Positions 39,175 to 48,138 of a stretch of 64,000 nucleotides of DNA are shown here, in pieces. The notes below the pieces were generated by a model. That model had not been told where the DNA came from. It did no database searches and saw only the letters and a program-made list of their open reading frames with translations. The first letter of the stretch is position 1, and each line of letters starts with the position of its first letter. The stretch spans positions 36,855 through 100,854 of the forward strand of contig JAKQOG010000189.1 of NCBI GenBank assembly GCA_029565395.1. Direction: 5' to 3'. The position numbers were made by a program, and so were the translations under genes. This DNA comes from Candidatus Hydrogenedentota bacterium. Lineage in GTDB: Bacteria > Hydrogenedentota > Hydrogenedentia > Hydrogenedentales > CAILVY01.

Positions 39175-39504
39175 ATGGGACAAGGTCTGCCAAGTCAATT
39201 TGACAATGTAAGCGTGGTGTGCAAAGCCAATGTTTATTTTGAAGGGAAAGTAATAAGCCACACCGTGCTATTCCCAGACAATACGAAAAAAACCATCGGG
39301 CTTATTTATCCTGGCTCGTATAACTTTGGCACCGGCGCCCCGGAACGCATGGAACTGATCGCCGGTTCATGCAAGATCAAAATCGCCGGACAAGACGCCT
39401 GGACCGCCTACAATGCGGGAACCTATTTTGATGTTCCCGGCAATTCCAGCTTCGACATCATCGTCGAAACCGGCATTATGGAATATATCTGCTCATACGG
39501 GTGA
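39175..39504 (+). CDS. ppnP: Pyrimidine/purine nucleoside phosphorylase (PpnP/DUF1255)
   Basis: [42 protein letters not shown]...[23 protein letters not shown]. Confidence 0.87.
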   Translation: MGQGLPSQFDNVSVVCKANVYFEGKVISHTVLFPDNTKKTIGLIYPGSYNFGTGAPERMELIAGSCKIKIAGQDAWTAYNAGTYFDVPGNSSFDIIVETGIMEYICSYG

Positions 39505-39519
39505 AACATCTCTGAAAAT

Positions 39520-40761
39520 TCATTTCAAAGGTCCATTCGTGGCAAATTTTAGTATTCGTGCGGCATGCCCTTGGCTCTTGAGGTTCTTATCTTGTGCCAT
39601 GCGCAACGTTGCCACATGTTTTCCGGGCGCAAGGTCTTCGGCGAGGATGCGGCATACCGGCCGGTGGAACATTTCGCAATAATGATCATAGAAATCCAAA
39701 GAAACCGGCGCTTTCCCATCCACGGAACATTCCATAATGCCCGCATCCATGCCTGCGATCTCGGAAACGCCAATAAGCGTTCCCTCAAACGCCAATTCAA
39801 GTGTGGCGCCGGGTGCTTCCGCCGCCAATACATCCACCGCGCCGCCATAATTGCACTTTTTCTCCGTATCCCATTGCTTGTTACGATTCCACCCGTTAAG
39901 AACCTTTGCCTGATCGAGATCAATAAACCGTCCATATTCATAATTCAGACGGTCTAACGGTTCGGGGATTACATGATCCTTTGGCGATGCGCCCTGAGCT
40001 AAAGGGTTAGCCCATGCTGCATCCAAAAACTTTCCAATGCATTCGGCATACCGCTCATGTCCAAACGGGGACGGGTGGCACGTGTCGCCCGAAAACTGCT
40101 GCCAGGTAAACTCCCCCGCATCGATCCGCCGGGTCATTTCCGTGGCCATGTTGATGATCGGGATGCCATAATGCTCCGCCACCCTGTCGTGCCGCAGAAT
40201 AACGTCCGGCATTTTCCCTTTGCGTATCTCCTCTGCTTTGTCCGTATCCACAAAATACTGCACGAGAATGTCGATGGCCGGATTCAGCCTGAGCGCGTGC
40301 CGGATGATGCCCTCCATCGCCCGCGCGCTCCGGTTATCAGGACTCTCATTGCCCGAATCATTCACGGCAAATTCCAGGAAGAGCAAATCCACCCGCCCTT
40401 TGCCGAATACGTCCTGCTCAAACCGCAATGCCCCCAATGTCGAGTTAGTTCCACCGATTCCTGCGTTGATGAACTCGAATTTCGTATCCGGAAACCGTTT
40501 TTTCAGCATCTCACATGTCAAATCACGCCAGCCTGGCATCGTGGTAATCGAGCCGCCCAAAAACGCCACGCGGCCGGTTTTTCCCGTTATAAACCGGCTC
40601 CGGCAGTTTTCCAACCCGCCCCGCACGATAAAGAATTCTTTTGATATGGACAATCCTGTGTTTTCACTTTGCGCGGATATGTTTTGCGTTACGCCCAAAC
40701 ATCCCATCATAAAAACCGTCACTACAAACATGTATTCCCGCCGCGTGTGCTTTTTACTCAT
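39520..40761 (-). CDS. Secreted SGNH/GDSL-type hydrolase
   Basis: VAFLGGSITTMPGWRDL (GDS-like), INAGIGGTNS, FLEFAVND, DTCHPSPFGH. Confidence 0.82.
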   Translation of the reverse strand: MSKKHTRREYMFVVTVFMMGCLGVTQNISAQSENTGLSISKEFFIVRGGLENCRSRFITGKTGRVAFLGGSITTMPGWRDLTCEMLKKRFPDTKFEFINAGIGGTNSTLGALRFEQDVFGKGRVDLLFLEFAVNDSGNESPDNRSARAMEGIIRHALRLNPAIDILVQYFVDTDKAEEIRKGKMPDVILRHDRVAEHYGIPIINMATEMTRRIDAGEFTWQQFSGDTCHPSPFGHERYAECIGKFLDAAWANPLAQGASPKDHVIPEPLDRLNYEYGRFIDLDQAKVLNGWNRNKQWDTEKKCNYGGAVDVLAAEAPGATLELAFEGTLIGVSEIAGMDAGIMECSVDGKAPVSLDFYDHYCEMFHRPVCRILAEDLAPGKHVATLRMAQDKNLKSQGHAARILKFATNGPLK

Positions 40762-40942
40762 GGTTTTCGTTCCTCTTGTTTAGCGTAGTGTAAGAATTGC
40801 AGAGGCAACAAAGCAACGATCCACTAGATCCGCGTCTTTTGGGATATGGTATACTGCACTGGTATGCACGCAAGGAATCTTCTGCATACGTTAATGCCGT
40901 CGATAAAAAACATTTTAATCGCTATTAAGAAAGGCATTTCGC

Positions 40943-42223
40943 ATGAAACACGCTTCACAAATTTCCCGCAGGACCATGTTGGCGGCAGGTGCCGCGATGT
41001 TGACCGCACCCGCAATTATGACTGGCGCGGAGCCCACCAAGGACCCCGTGCGCATCGGGCATATCGGTACGGGAACCCGCGGCTGGGATCTGGTGAAATA
41101 TACCGGTGAATGCAAAGAAGCTAAGGTCGTTGCGGTGTGCGATGTGTACAAACCGCATCTGGAACGGGGCATCGAGGCCGGACGAAACGAAAAAGCCAAA
41201 CGCTATAAAGACTACCGTGATCTGTTAGCAGATCCCAAGGTCGAAGCGGTGGTCATTGCCGCGCCCGACCATTGGCACGAGAAAATGGTGCTCGACGCCA
41301 TCGATGCCGGTAAAGCCATTTACTGTGAGAAGGGCTGGACGATGTCCGTGGAGGCGGCCAAACGCATGCGGGAGGCTATCAAGAAGAACAAGACGGTGTT
41401 CCAACTTGGACATCAGGGCCGGCAGTATCCATCCACCGCGGAAGCCGGGAAACGCATCCGTGAAGACGCCATCGGCCCGCTCACCATGATTCACGTGGGA
41501 CGCTATTTTAACGGAACCAAAGAACGCGCCCCTTGGCGCTGGTACGGGTACTACAGTTGCTATGACCGGCCCGATCCCAAGGAAGTGATCAACAACCTCG
41601 ATTGGGCCGCATGGCTGGGCCCCGCCCCAAGCATCGACTTCAATGAACAGCATTTCTGGCACTGGCGTTGTTATTGGCCCTATGGATCGGGACAGGCAGG
41701 CGACTTGCTGTCGCACGAAATGGACCACGTGCAAACCGTTCTCGGTTGGGGCATCCCCGACACCTGCATGTGTTCAGGATGGAACGCCTACTTCCAGGAT
41801 GGCCGTGAAACCCCCGATACCTGGCTCGCTGCCTACACCTTTGAAAAGCAGAATTGCTCGTTAACGTTTGAGGGGTGCATGAACTCTGACCGGCAGCAAC
41901 CTCCAGAATACATCGGCAAGAACGGGCGCTTGATCTTCAATGCTATCGGACAGGACGCCAACACCTTCCTCATCTATCCCGACGGACCGGCCTTTGCGCA
42001 TATGGATAAAAAGATCAAGCCCACCTACACCTACGACGCCACGAAAGCGCCCGCATGGCCCACCCACATGCAGGATTTCCTCCGTTGCGTGCGCACCAAA
42101 GAACGCCCCAAATGCCATGAAGACGAGGCCTTCATCGAGGTCGTCACCTACCTCATGAGCGTCGCGTCCTACCATGCAAAACGTCAAGTCCGTTGGGATC
42201 CCGAAAAAGAAGAGATTGTGTAA
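40943..42223 (+). CDS. Gfo/Idh/MocA family oxidoreductase with Tat signal
   Basis: SRRTMLAAGAAMLTAPAI; RIGHIGTGTRGWDLVKY; DAGKAIYCEKGWTMS. Confidence 0.92.
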   Translation: MKHASQISRRTMLAAGAAMLTAPAIMTGAEPTKDPVRIGHIGTGTRGWDLVKYTGECKEAKVVAVCDVYKPHLERGIEAGRNEKAKRYKDYRDLLADPKVEAVVIAAPDHWHEKMVLDAIDAGKAIYCEKGWTMSVEAAKRMREAIKKNKTVFQLGHQGRQYPSTAEAGKRIREDAIGPLTMIHVGRYFNGTKERAPWRWYGYYSCYDRPDPKEVINNLDWAAWLGPAPSIDFNEQHFWHWRCYWPYGSGQAGDLLSHEMDHVQTVLGWGIPDTCMCSGWNAYFQDGRETPDTWLAAYTFEKQNCSLTFEGCMNSDRQQPPEYIGKNGRLIFNAIGQDANTFLIYPDGPAFAHMDKKIKPTYTYDATKAPAWPTHMQDFLRCVRTKERPKCHEDEAFIEVVTYLMSVASYHAKRQVRWDPEKEEIV

Positions 42224-42307
42224 TAAATAGGGACAGTAACCGTTTATTTTTATCCTTAACATGACGAAACTTTAGCCAGTCTAAAAATAAACGGGTCCCT
42301 ATTTATT
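42222..42307 (+). repeat. Imperfect inverted repeat AATAAATAGGGACAGTAACCGTTTATTTTTA...TAAAAATAAACGGGTCCCTATTTATT
   Basis: Arms pair apart from a 5-nt insertion; overlaps the 3' end of the oxidoreductase gene. Confidence 0.75.
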
Positions 42308-42645
42308 CAAGAGTCAAGTCCCTCACACATTTCTGGTTCCTGACACCTCTTAATAAAGACGTGCTTTCCAGTCCTTTTCAGAATAAAAACTTGTCTATAG
42401 CTGGTACCGTCTTTGTGTTCAACCTTATCTGCTTCATCTATTGTATACTCTTCGGCAGCGAGCGGCACCGGCTCTATTCCTTTATCTTCTGTTTCCTTAG
42501 GAGGAGTCAGGGCGGGTGCGGGTGCAGGAATAGGAGTAGAGGCTACAGGCGTGGGAGCGGGAGGCTGAGTGTCATCTGCGACACTTGCCTGGAGGAACAA
42601 CAACGTCAGACCGGATATCAGGGAGCAAATTAATCGAACTCGCAT
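42307..42645 (-). CDS. Small secreted Pro/Ala-rich protein, unknown
   Basis: Signal peptide; TPVASTPIPAPAPALTPP linker; FILKRTGKHVFIKRC. Confidence 0.5.
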   Translation of the reverse strand: MRVRLICSLISGLTLLFLQASVADDTQPPAPTPVASTPIPAPAPALTPPKETEDKGIEPVPLAAEEYTIDEADKVEHKDGTSYRQVFILKRTGKHVFIKRCQEPEMCEGLDS

Positions 42646-42773
42646 ATCACGCCACCTTTCGTTAAAAACTTCGATTCACCACACCGTTATAATCACACGA
42701 AGATTCTATTGGTTCCAAAGAATGATATCAATCTACCAAATTGTCTAATTCAATGCGCACTCGAAAAGGCTTT

Positions 42774-43021
42774 TCCCTGAAGGGGATGGTTTAATTCCAG
42801 CCCTGGGTTTATCCGCCGCAGGAGGGGTTACGCGAAGCACTACCCTGGGTCTTGGGCATCCCTAAAGTAACGCCTATCTACCCTGAAGGAGTTGGTGTAT
42901 TGTTAATCACAAAATTAAGTTTCAAATGCATTATAAAACCCCTTCAGGGTAGGTTCATTAGGGGATCTTGACCCAGGGTAGCGAAGCGCAACCCTAGGCT
43001 GGAATTATTGAATCCCTGCGG
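42774..43021 (+). repeat. Cluster of REP-like palindromes (two units) and short CCCTGAAGGGG-type hairpins
   Basis: CCAGCCCTGGG...GGGTTACGCGAAGCACTACCCTGGG and CCCAGGGTAGCGAAGCGCAACCCTAGG (42972-42998). Confidence 0.75.
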
Positions 43022-43263
43022 GATACTCTGATCTTTGCCAAACCGTATCAAATTACGCTTGAAGAGAATTCTCAGACATTCAAATGGCTCCCCTTCGGGG
43101 ATCACTTTTATGCGGAAAACTGTACATTATGTCTATACTGCACCATACCCCTTTCGTGAAAAATGCGGGTTATCTTCATTCTATTCTTTGGTTCGGGTTA
43201 TGTCACGCCGGTCTCCAGTTATCTAATCCTTTCGGGATATCTCAACTACGAACTACCACCCCG

Positions 43264-44190
43264 CTAAAATCCACCTTTGCTTTGGTATTTTACGTTTCCC
43301 TTAGTTGGACGTGTTGGTGGAGCATTCGAACCTTCTTGTGGTTTGGGAGCAACCTCCCTCCTGGGGGCGGGACGAGTCTCTATGCGTTGCATGGGCGGTG
43401 GCGGGATCGCTGCTCGCGAAACCTCACCATACACCATATAGAGGGAAAACGCCGCCATTAATAGAATGAACCCTGTGACTATCGCCCACCAGATCCTCCT
43501 CCCCAACTGGGTTTTAAGTCCCTCCTGGGGTGCTTCCGGTTTGGGCAGCACCGCGGCCGACGCAGGGCTATCCCACGCCACCGGCATAAACAGGATCAGC
43601 GCCATCACGCGCTTGCGCATGCGTTCGTCATCCCGTTCAGCGGGTTCGAACAAACTGACCATCATCTGTTCATTCAGGTCGGTCCGCGCGCGTTGCAGCC
43701 GTTTCTTGACCGTCTCGCGCGGTTCTCCGATCATCCCGGCGATTTCTTCGGTCGTCATCCCCGCATAATAATGGAGCGTGAGCACCTCGCGATGGTCCGG
43801 AGTGAGAGTAACAATGTGCGACCACAGAGCGCGTTGCATGTCCGCTTCTTCAATGGTATCGCGAACGTCATACATATCGAGTTCCTTGGACGTATCCTGG
43901 GCCTGTTGACGCCAGCGCTTTTTGGCCGTATTGATGCTGACATTGCGCACGATGGCGGAAAACCAGGAACGAAACTTTTCAGGCTGGCGCAGGCAATGCA
44001 GTGTCTGAAAGGCCTGAACCCATGCTTCCTGCACCGCATCTTGCACATCCTCGTGATTGCCCAATCGTGCGTAGGCGACCGCATAGGCCAGGCGGGCATA
44101 CCGTTTGAGCAGCACTTCAAATGCATACCGGTTTCCGGAAAGAGTAAGGCGGATGATATCTGCGTCTGTATTCATACTTCCGTGAGACAT
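43264..44190 (-). CDS. RNA polymerase sigma factor (ECF-type) with C-terminal transmembrane segment and Pro-rich tail
   Basis: Sigma2 YARLGNHEDVQDAVQEAWVQAFQTL; sigma4 LTLHYYAGMTTEEIAGMIGEPRETVKKRLQRARTDL; TM RIWWAIVTGFILLMAAFSLYMVYG. Confidence 0.9.
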   Translation of the reverse strand: MSHGSMNTDADIIRLTLSGNRYAFEVLLKRYARLAYAVAYARLGNHEDVQDAVQEAWVQAFQTLHCLRQPEKFRSWFSAIVRNVSINTAKKRWRQQAQDTSKELDMYDVRDTIEEADMQRALWSHIVTLTPDHREVLTLHYYAGMTTEEIAGMIGEPRETVKKRLQRARTDLNEQMMVSLFEPAERDDERMRKRVMALILFMPVAWDSPASAAVLPKPEAPQEGLKTQLGRRIWWAIVTGFILLMAAFSLYMVYGEVSRAAIPPPPMQRIETRPAPRREVAPKPQEGSNAPPTRPTKGNVKYQSKGGF

Positions 44191-44540
44191 TACCCCTCCT
44201 CTCCCTTATCGTTCAAATCAGGCAAAACCGTTAGTGTTTCTCGTTTTCATATCCTGTCTCCTTCTTCGCCGCAGTTCGCCGGAACAGCCCATCCATCCCG
44301 GCGCGCCACGGCAATGGCTTTTGTTTTCTTCACCCTACTAGTCAATTGAAGGCGGACGTTGGGGACATTGATATGAAAAAAATCGTCAATCCATTTAATC
44401 CGCCGTAAGTCTTTGCGTGAAAATACTTTGCCGAGGACACACGGAACTAACGGCATAAAAAAAGTATGAACCCAGTATGGCGGTATCCGTGGTCTATCCG
44501 TTATATAATGAGCGGACTTCAATTCATGGAAGGAATCGGA

Positions 44541-45821
44541 ATGTTGAAACGCCTGCTGAAATTCATCAAACGCGCCCTATGGGTGATGCTTATTCTCGTG
44601 ATGGTGCTGGTGGCCTTCGCATATTGGTTTTCCCATCCCGGGCGCGGTCCGCAAACGTCCGTGAACCCGGAAGAAAAAGGGTATCTCGAATTGGTGGACG
44701 GCACGTGGGTTCTGCACCTGAAAGGGTCGCCCTATGAGATGGGATATCAACATGGGGCGCTTGCGCGCGAGCAAGTACGCCGGGCCATGGCACGGGTGGA
44801 TAATCTGTTGCAGGAAGCCCAGGACGAGGTCGGTCTCCCCCGTTTCTTCTCCGAATTCCTTCTCGGAAGCGAGTACCGTTTATGCCTGCCCTACATCCCC
44901 GAACGGTATCAGCGGGAGATGGAAGGACTGGCGGACGGCGCGGGCGTAGACCTTCAAAAACTCCGCTGGATGCTCGTAGTGTCAGAGTTGACGGAACGCT
45001 ATTGCAGCGCGTTCGCGGTATTCGGCAAGGCCACCGGCAATGGCAAACTCTATCATGGCCGGAATTTCGATTGGATGATGGAAGCCGGTCTGCAAGAGGA
45101 TGCGGGACTGATCCTTTACGAGCCGGATGGATACATCCCCTTTGCCTCCGCCGGGTATTTCGGCACGGTTGGCGTGTTGTCGGGAATGAATATGGAAGGC
45201 ATCTCCATCAGTCAAATCGGGGCCATCAACAAGGATGGCTCCTTCCGGGGCGTCCCGTTAATGGTCATGCTCCGGCGCATTCTGGAAGAGGCCAAGGACC
45301 TTGACAAGGTGACGGATATCATTGCGAATTCCAAACGCACGGTCGGTTACAACTATGTGGTGGCGGACGGCAAGGCCATGGCCGCGCGCGCCTACGAAAC
45401 CTGCGCTCATCACTGCGCCATTTTCACCGATAACGACCCGAAGGAAACCGTGGAATACGCCATTCCCATCGAAAATGCCGTATTCCGCGCCGACGAAGCC
45501 ATGGACCAGACGGTTCGCAGCACGCAAACCTGCTCGAAGGGCTATCCCAATATGCCCTATGGTTCGGAATCGTATGATCACCGGTACAAAGGCATGGCCA
45601 AGGATATCAAGGAAAAGTACGGCAAAATTGATGAAAAAGGGGCGCTGGAAATTCTTAAAAACGCGGCCATGCGCAACACCAACCTGCACAGCGTGCTTTG
45701 CAGTTCCACTGACCGTGAAATGTGGGTGGCCCATGCCAAGGGCGAGGAAGACGCTTATAAACAACCCTATGTCCACTATGATTTGAAAAAACTTTTCCTG
45801 CGTCCGGAACAACGAAAATAG
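44541..45821 (+). CDS. Membrane-anchored C45 (acyl-CoA:6-APA acyltransferase-like) Ntn hydrolase
   Basis: N-terminal TM; GSPYEMGYQHGALAREQVRR; ERYCSAFAVFGKATGNGKLYHGRNFDW with candidate nucleophile Cys. Confidence 0.8.
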   Translation: MLKRLLKFIKRALWVMLILVMVLVAFAYWFSHPGRGPQTSVNPEEKGYLELVDGTWVLHLKGSPYEMGYQHGALAREQVRRAMARVDNLLQEAQDEVGLPRFFSEFLLGSEYRLCLPYIPERYQREMEGLADGAGVDLQKLRWMLVVSELTERYCSAFAVFGKATGNGKLYHGRNFDWMMEAGLQEDAGLILYEPDGYIPFASAGYFGTVGVLSGMNMEGISISQIGAINKDGSFRGVPLMVMLRRILEEAKDLDKVTDIIANSKRTVGYNYVVADGKAMAARAYETCAHHCAIFTDNDPKETVEYAIPIENAVFRADEAMDQTVRSTQTCSKGYPNMPYGSESYDHRYKGMAKDIKEKYGKIDEKGALEILKNAAMRNTNLHSVLCSSTDREMWVAHAKGEEDAYKQPYVHYDLKKLFLRPEQRK

Positions 45822-45830
45822 CCAGTTGAT

Positions 45831-46283
45831 TCAATCCAGAGTCTTTGGTTCATGGTCTTCTTGAACTACATGAAATAAATCAGCAATCTCCTTCGGGATG
45901 GCGCGCAGCTTCATGCTTTGTGCGTCGAGATAGACCCAATCGGTTTCTCCCCGCGCCAAGAGCACCCGATCCCCCACCCTGAACACCCGGTATTTTCGCA
46001 GGGAGCGGACTTTCCGGAAATTCGACACCCACGTGAGCACAGCAATCGTTTCTCCCGCAAACGCGGGCCGAAGATATTCAATCTTATGCGAACGCACCAC
46101 CCAGGCCGCGCCCGCCCCACGGGTTGCCGCTGTACAGCCCACGGCATCCGAATGGGCAAATGCCGCATTCAACATCCACCGGAGATATTCCAGATTATTC
46201 ACATGGTCAAGTTCATCAATGGCTTCTTGCGACACGATAAATTCATGCCGGTAAATGGAGTTTGCCGCACTCTGAGTATGCAT
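45831..46283 (-). CDS. Acyl-CoA thioesterase, 4-hydroxybenzoyl-CoA thioesterase-like hotdog fold
   Basis: DELDHVNNLEYLRWMLNAAFAHS; VVRSHKIEYLRPAFAGETI. Confidence 0.85.
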   Translation of the reverse strand: MHTQSAANSIYRHEFIVSQEAIDELDHVNNLEYLRWMLNAAFAHSDAVGCTAATRGAGAAWVVRSHKIEYLRPAFAGETIAVLTWVSNFRKVRSLRKYRVFRVGDRVLLARGETDWVYLDAQSMKLRAIPKEIADLFHVVQEDHEPKTLD

Positions 46284-46336
46284 TTCTTATTTCCATATCT
46301 TCTGTGGTCTACCGTAGTTTGACCATTAGTTGACCA

Positions 46337-47992
46337 TTAGTTGGACGTCATCGGATGTTCCGGAAAATACCGCTTGACCAAAAACTCCGCAATTTTTTCC
46401 GCAATACGGCGGTTGCCTTCTTCATTTGTATGGCCGTTACCATGGAAATACCATGGCCGCGGCTTGCAGCAATTCTTCAATGTATCCGCCACCGGAATCG
46501 AAACTATCTTTTTTTGATCGAGGAATTCCTGCGTCAAGTTAAAGCTTTTCCCCCGTTCATACAACTCGGCATGGGGCGCCGCCCGCCACGTTGCATCACA
46601 CACATCCTCCCCTTTCGGCATGCAATAGGCTATAAAGCCTATTTTTTTCTCCTGGCACACCCGATCAATTTCAAGAATATCTTTTTTGAAAATTTCCATT
46701 CCTTCCCACAGTTCAGGATACCACTCCCGCAGATCGGACTCCAGCGTAAACAGGCGATCTTCACTCCCGGGCAGTTTTTCCAAAGGAACCGGCGTATATA
46801 AACGGCATTGGTTGAAAGCATCTACAATCAGGCCTTTTCGCCCAAGCGTATAGGTGATTGCATGATATAAGTAACAATGCTCATTCATCCAAAGCTCTAT
46901 CCGGTAAGGAAGCATCTGGGATTGCCGCAGAATTCGCAGAAAATTATGCACCATGGGGGCATAGGAACGTAATACCTTGTTTTCGATGACCAATGCGTTC
47001 TCCAGATCGTTCGTGGGGAATAACTGCAAAATGACCAGATCGGGCTGAAGCTTCAGGCCATACGTTTCGAGCATTCCAAGCTCCTGCAAAGGCCCCGCCA
47101 TAACCAAACCCGCATTGATCACCGTGATCTTCTTCGGCAGCGCCACGTGGCGGAGCGTTTCTTCCAATTGCCCCGATATCGTGTTCTCCGGCGTCACGGT
47201 CTGGCCCTGCGTAAAAGAATCCCCCAGCATGAGAATCCGGTACTCGTCAGGCTTCTTGGGGCCGAATTCCCGGTCGCGCAACCCTTGACTGGAAAAAATA
47301 TGTTTTATCGGGCGGTATTCATTGCCGGAAATCCTGACACTAAACACCACTTCGGAGTCAGGCTTGGATATATAAATATAGCGTGGGTCCCATTGAAACA
47401 TACTCGTGCTGGGGGGCGGTGCAGGACCGATAATCCGGCACGCAATCTCTCCCACCGCCACAACGATCAGAAGCGATACCGCCATCACCCCCCCATTCAC
47501 CATGCCGTTTTTCAACCGCTTTGACAATGGAGTTTCCGAATACGGCGCATAGGCCCAAAACAGGCAAAAGGATAAAACGCCGAACATCATCGCTTTCGCT
47601 GCCGGAAAAGTGCGTATAAACAGAAACAAAAAACTTATAAGCCCAATTAGCAAAAACAACGAATGAATTTGTTTGAAATAGGAGGTGTGTGCATCCACTA
47701 TCAGGCGTTTTTTCCATGTCAACAAAAGAACCATCACTGTCACACCCGCCGGATAGAAGACGTGCGCGGGCGGCGCCATCGGCCATAACAAAAATATAAG
47801 AAGATAAACGACAGCAAGTGAAGCAGACGCGGCAACCAGGAGCCATGATCCACAAAAAAGGAGAAAGCCAAACAGTATGGCGACGGCTATGGAAAAGGCA
47901 AGAGCCTCATGGACTGCCACGCAAAGAAAAACAATAAGGGCCGCTTTAAGCAGGGTAGATCGCATCTTTCTAAATTGCACTGCCTGATTCAT
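46337..47992 (-). CDS. Polytopic membrane protein with SGNH/GDSL-like hydrolase domain
   Basis: Multiple TM segments; RILMLGDSFTQGQTVTPENT (GDS block); GNGHTNEEGNRRIAEKIAEFL. Confidence 0.78.
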   Translation of the reverse strand: MNQAVQFRKMRSTLLKAALIVFLCVAVHEALAFSIAVAILFGFLLFCGSWLLVAASASLAVVYLLIFLLWPMAPPAHVFYPAGVTVMVLLLTWKKRLIVDAHTSYFKQIHSLFLLIGLISFLFLFIRTFPAAKAMMFGVLSFCLFWAYAPYSETPLSKRLKNGMVNGGVMAVSLLIVVAVGEIACRIIGPAPPPSTSMFQWDPRYIYISKPDSEVVFSVRISGNEYRPIKHIFSSQGLRDREFGPKKPDEYRILMLGDSFTQGQTVTPENTISGQLEETLRHVALPKKITVINAGLVMAGPLQELGMLETYGLKLQPDLVILQLFPTNDLENALVIENKVLRSYAPMVHNFLRILRQSQMLPYRIELWMNEHCYLYHAITYTLGRKGLIVDAFNQCRLYTPVPLEKLPGSEDRLFTLESDLREWYPELWEGMEIFKKDILEIDRVCQEKKIGFIAYCMPKGEDVCDATWRAAPHAELYERGKSFNLTQEFLDQKKIVSIPVADTLKNCCKPRPWYFHGNGHTNEEGNRRIAEKIAEFLVKRYFPEHPMTSN

Positions 47993-48138
47993 GAACCGAT
48001 TAAAGGATACTGCATGTCCAGTATATTACATTGTTGTTCGAAAACTGCATCGACGGCAAGAATACCGTACAGAGGTTACCCAATCAAATTAAAAACCGGT
48101 AAAACGCTTCCCCCATGTTTTTTATCACATTAAGATAT

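Noticed and set aside
38986-39261. Minus-strand ORF with KRRYIHKRRCVHKRRYVHKRRYV
   Set aside because: Peptide repeat is a by-product of the 18-bp DNA tandem repeat and overlaps the ppnP start.
43693-44349. Plus-strand 218-aa ORF
   Set aside because: Antisense to the sigma factor; no recognisable motif.
44300-44350. Possible transposon remnant (GGCGGACGTTGGGGACATTGATATG)
   Set aside because: No second copy or inverted arm found in the window.
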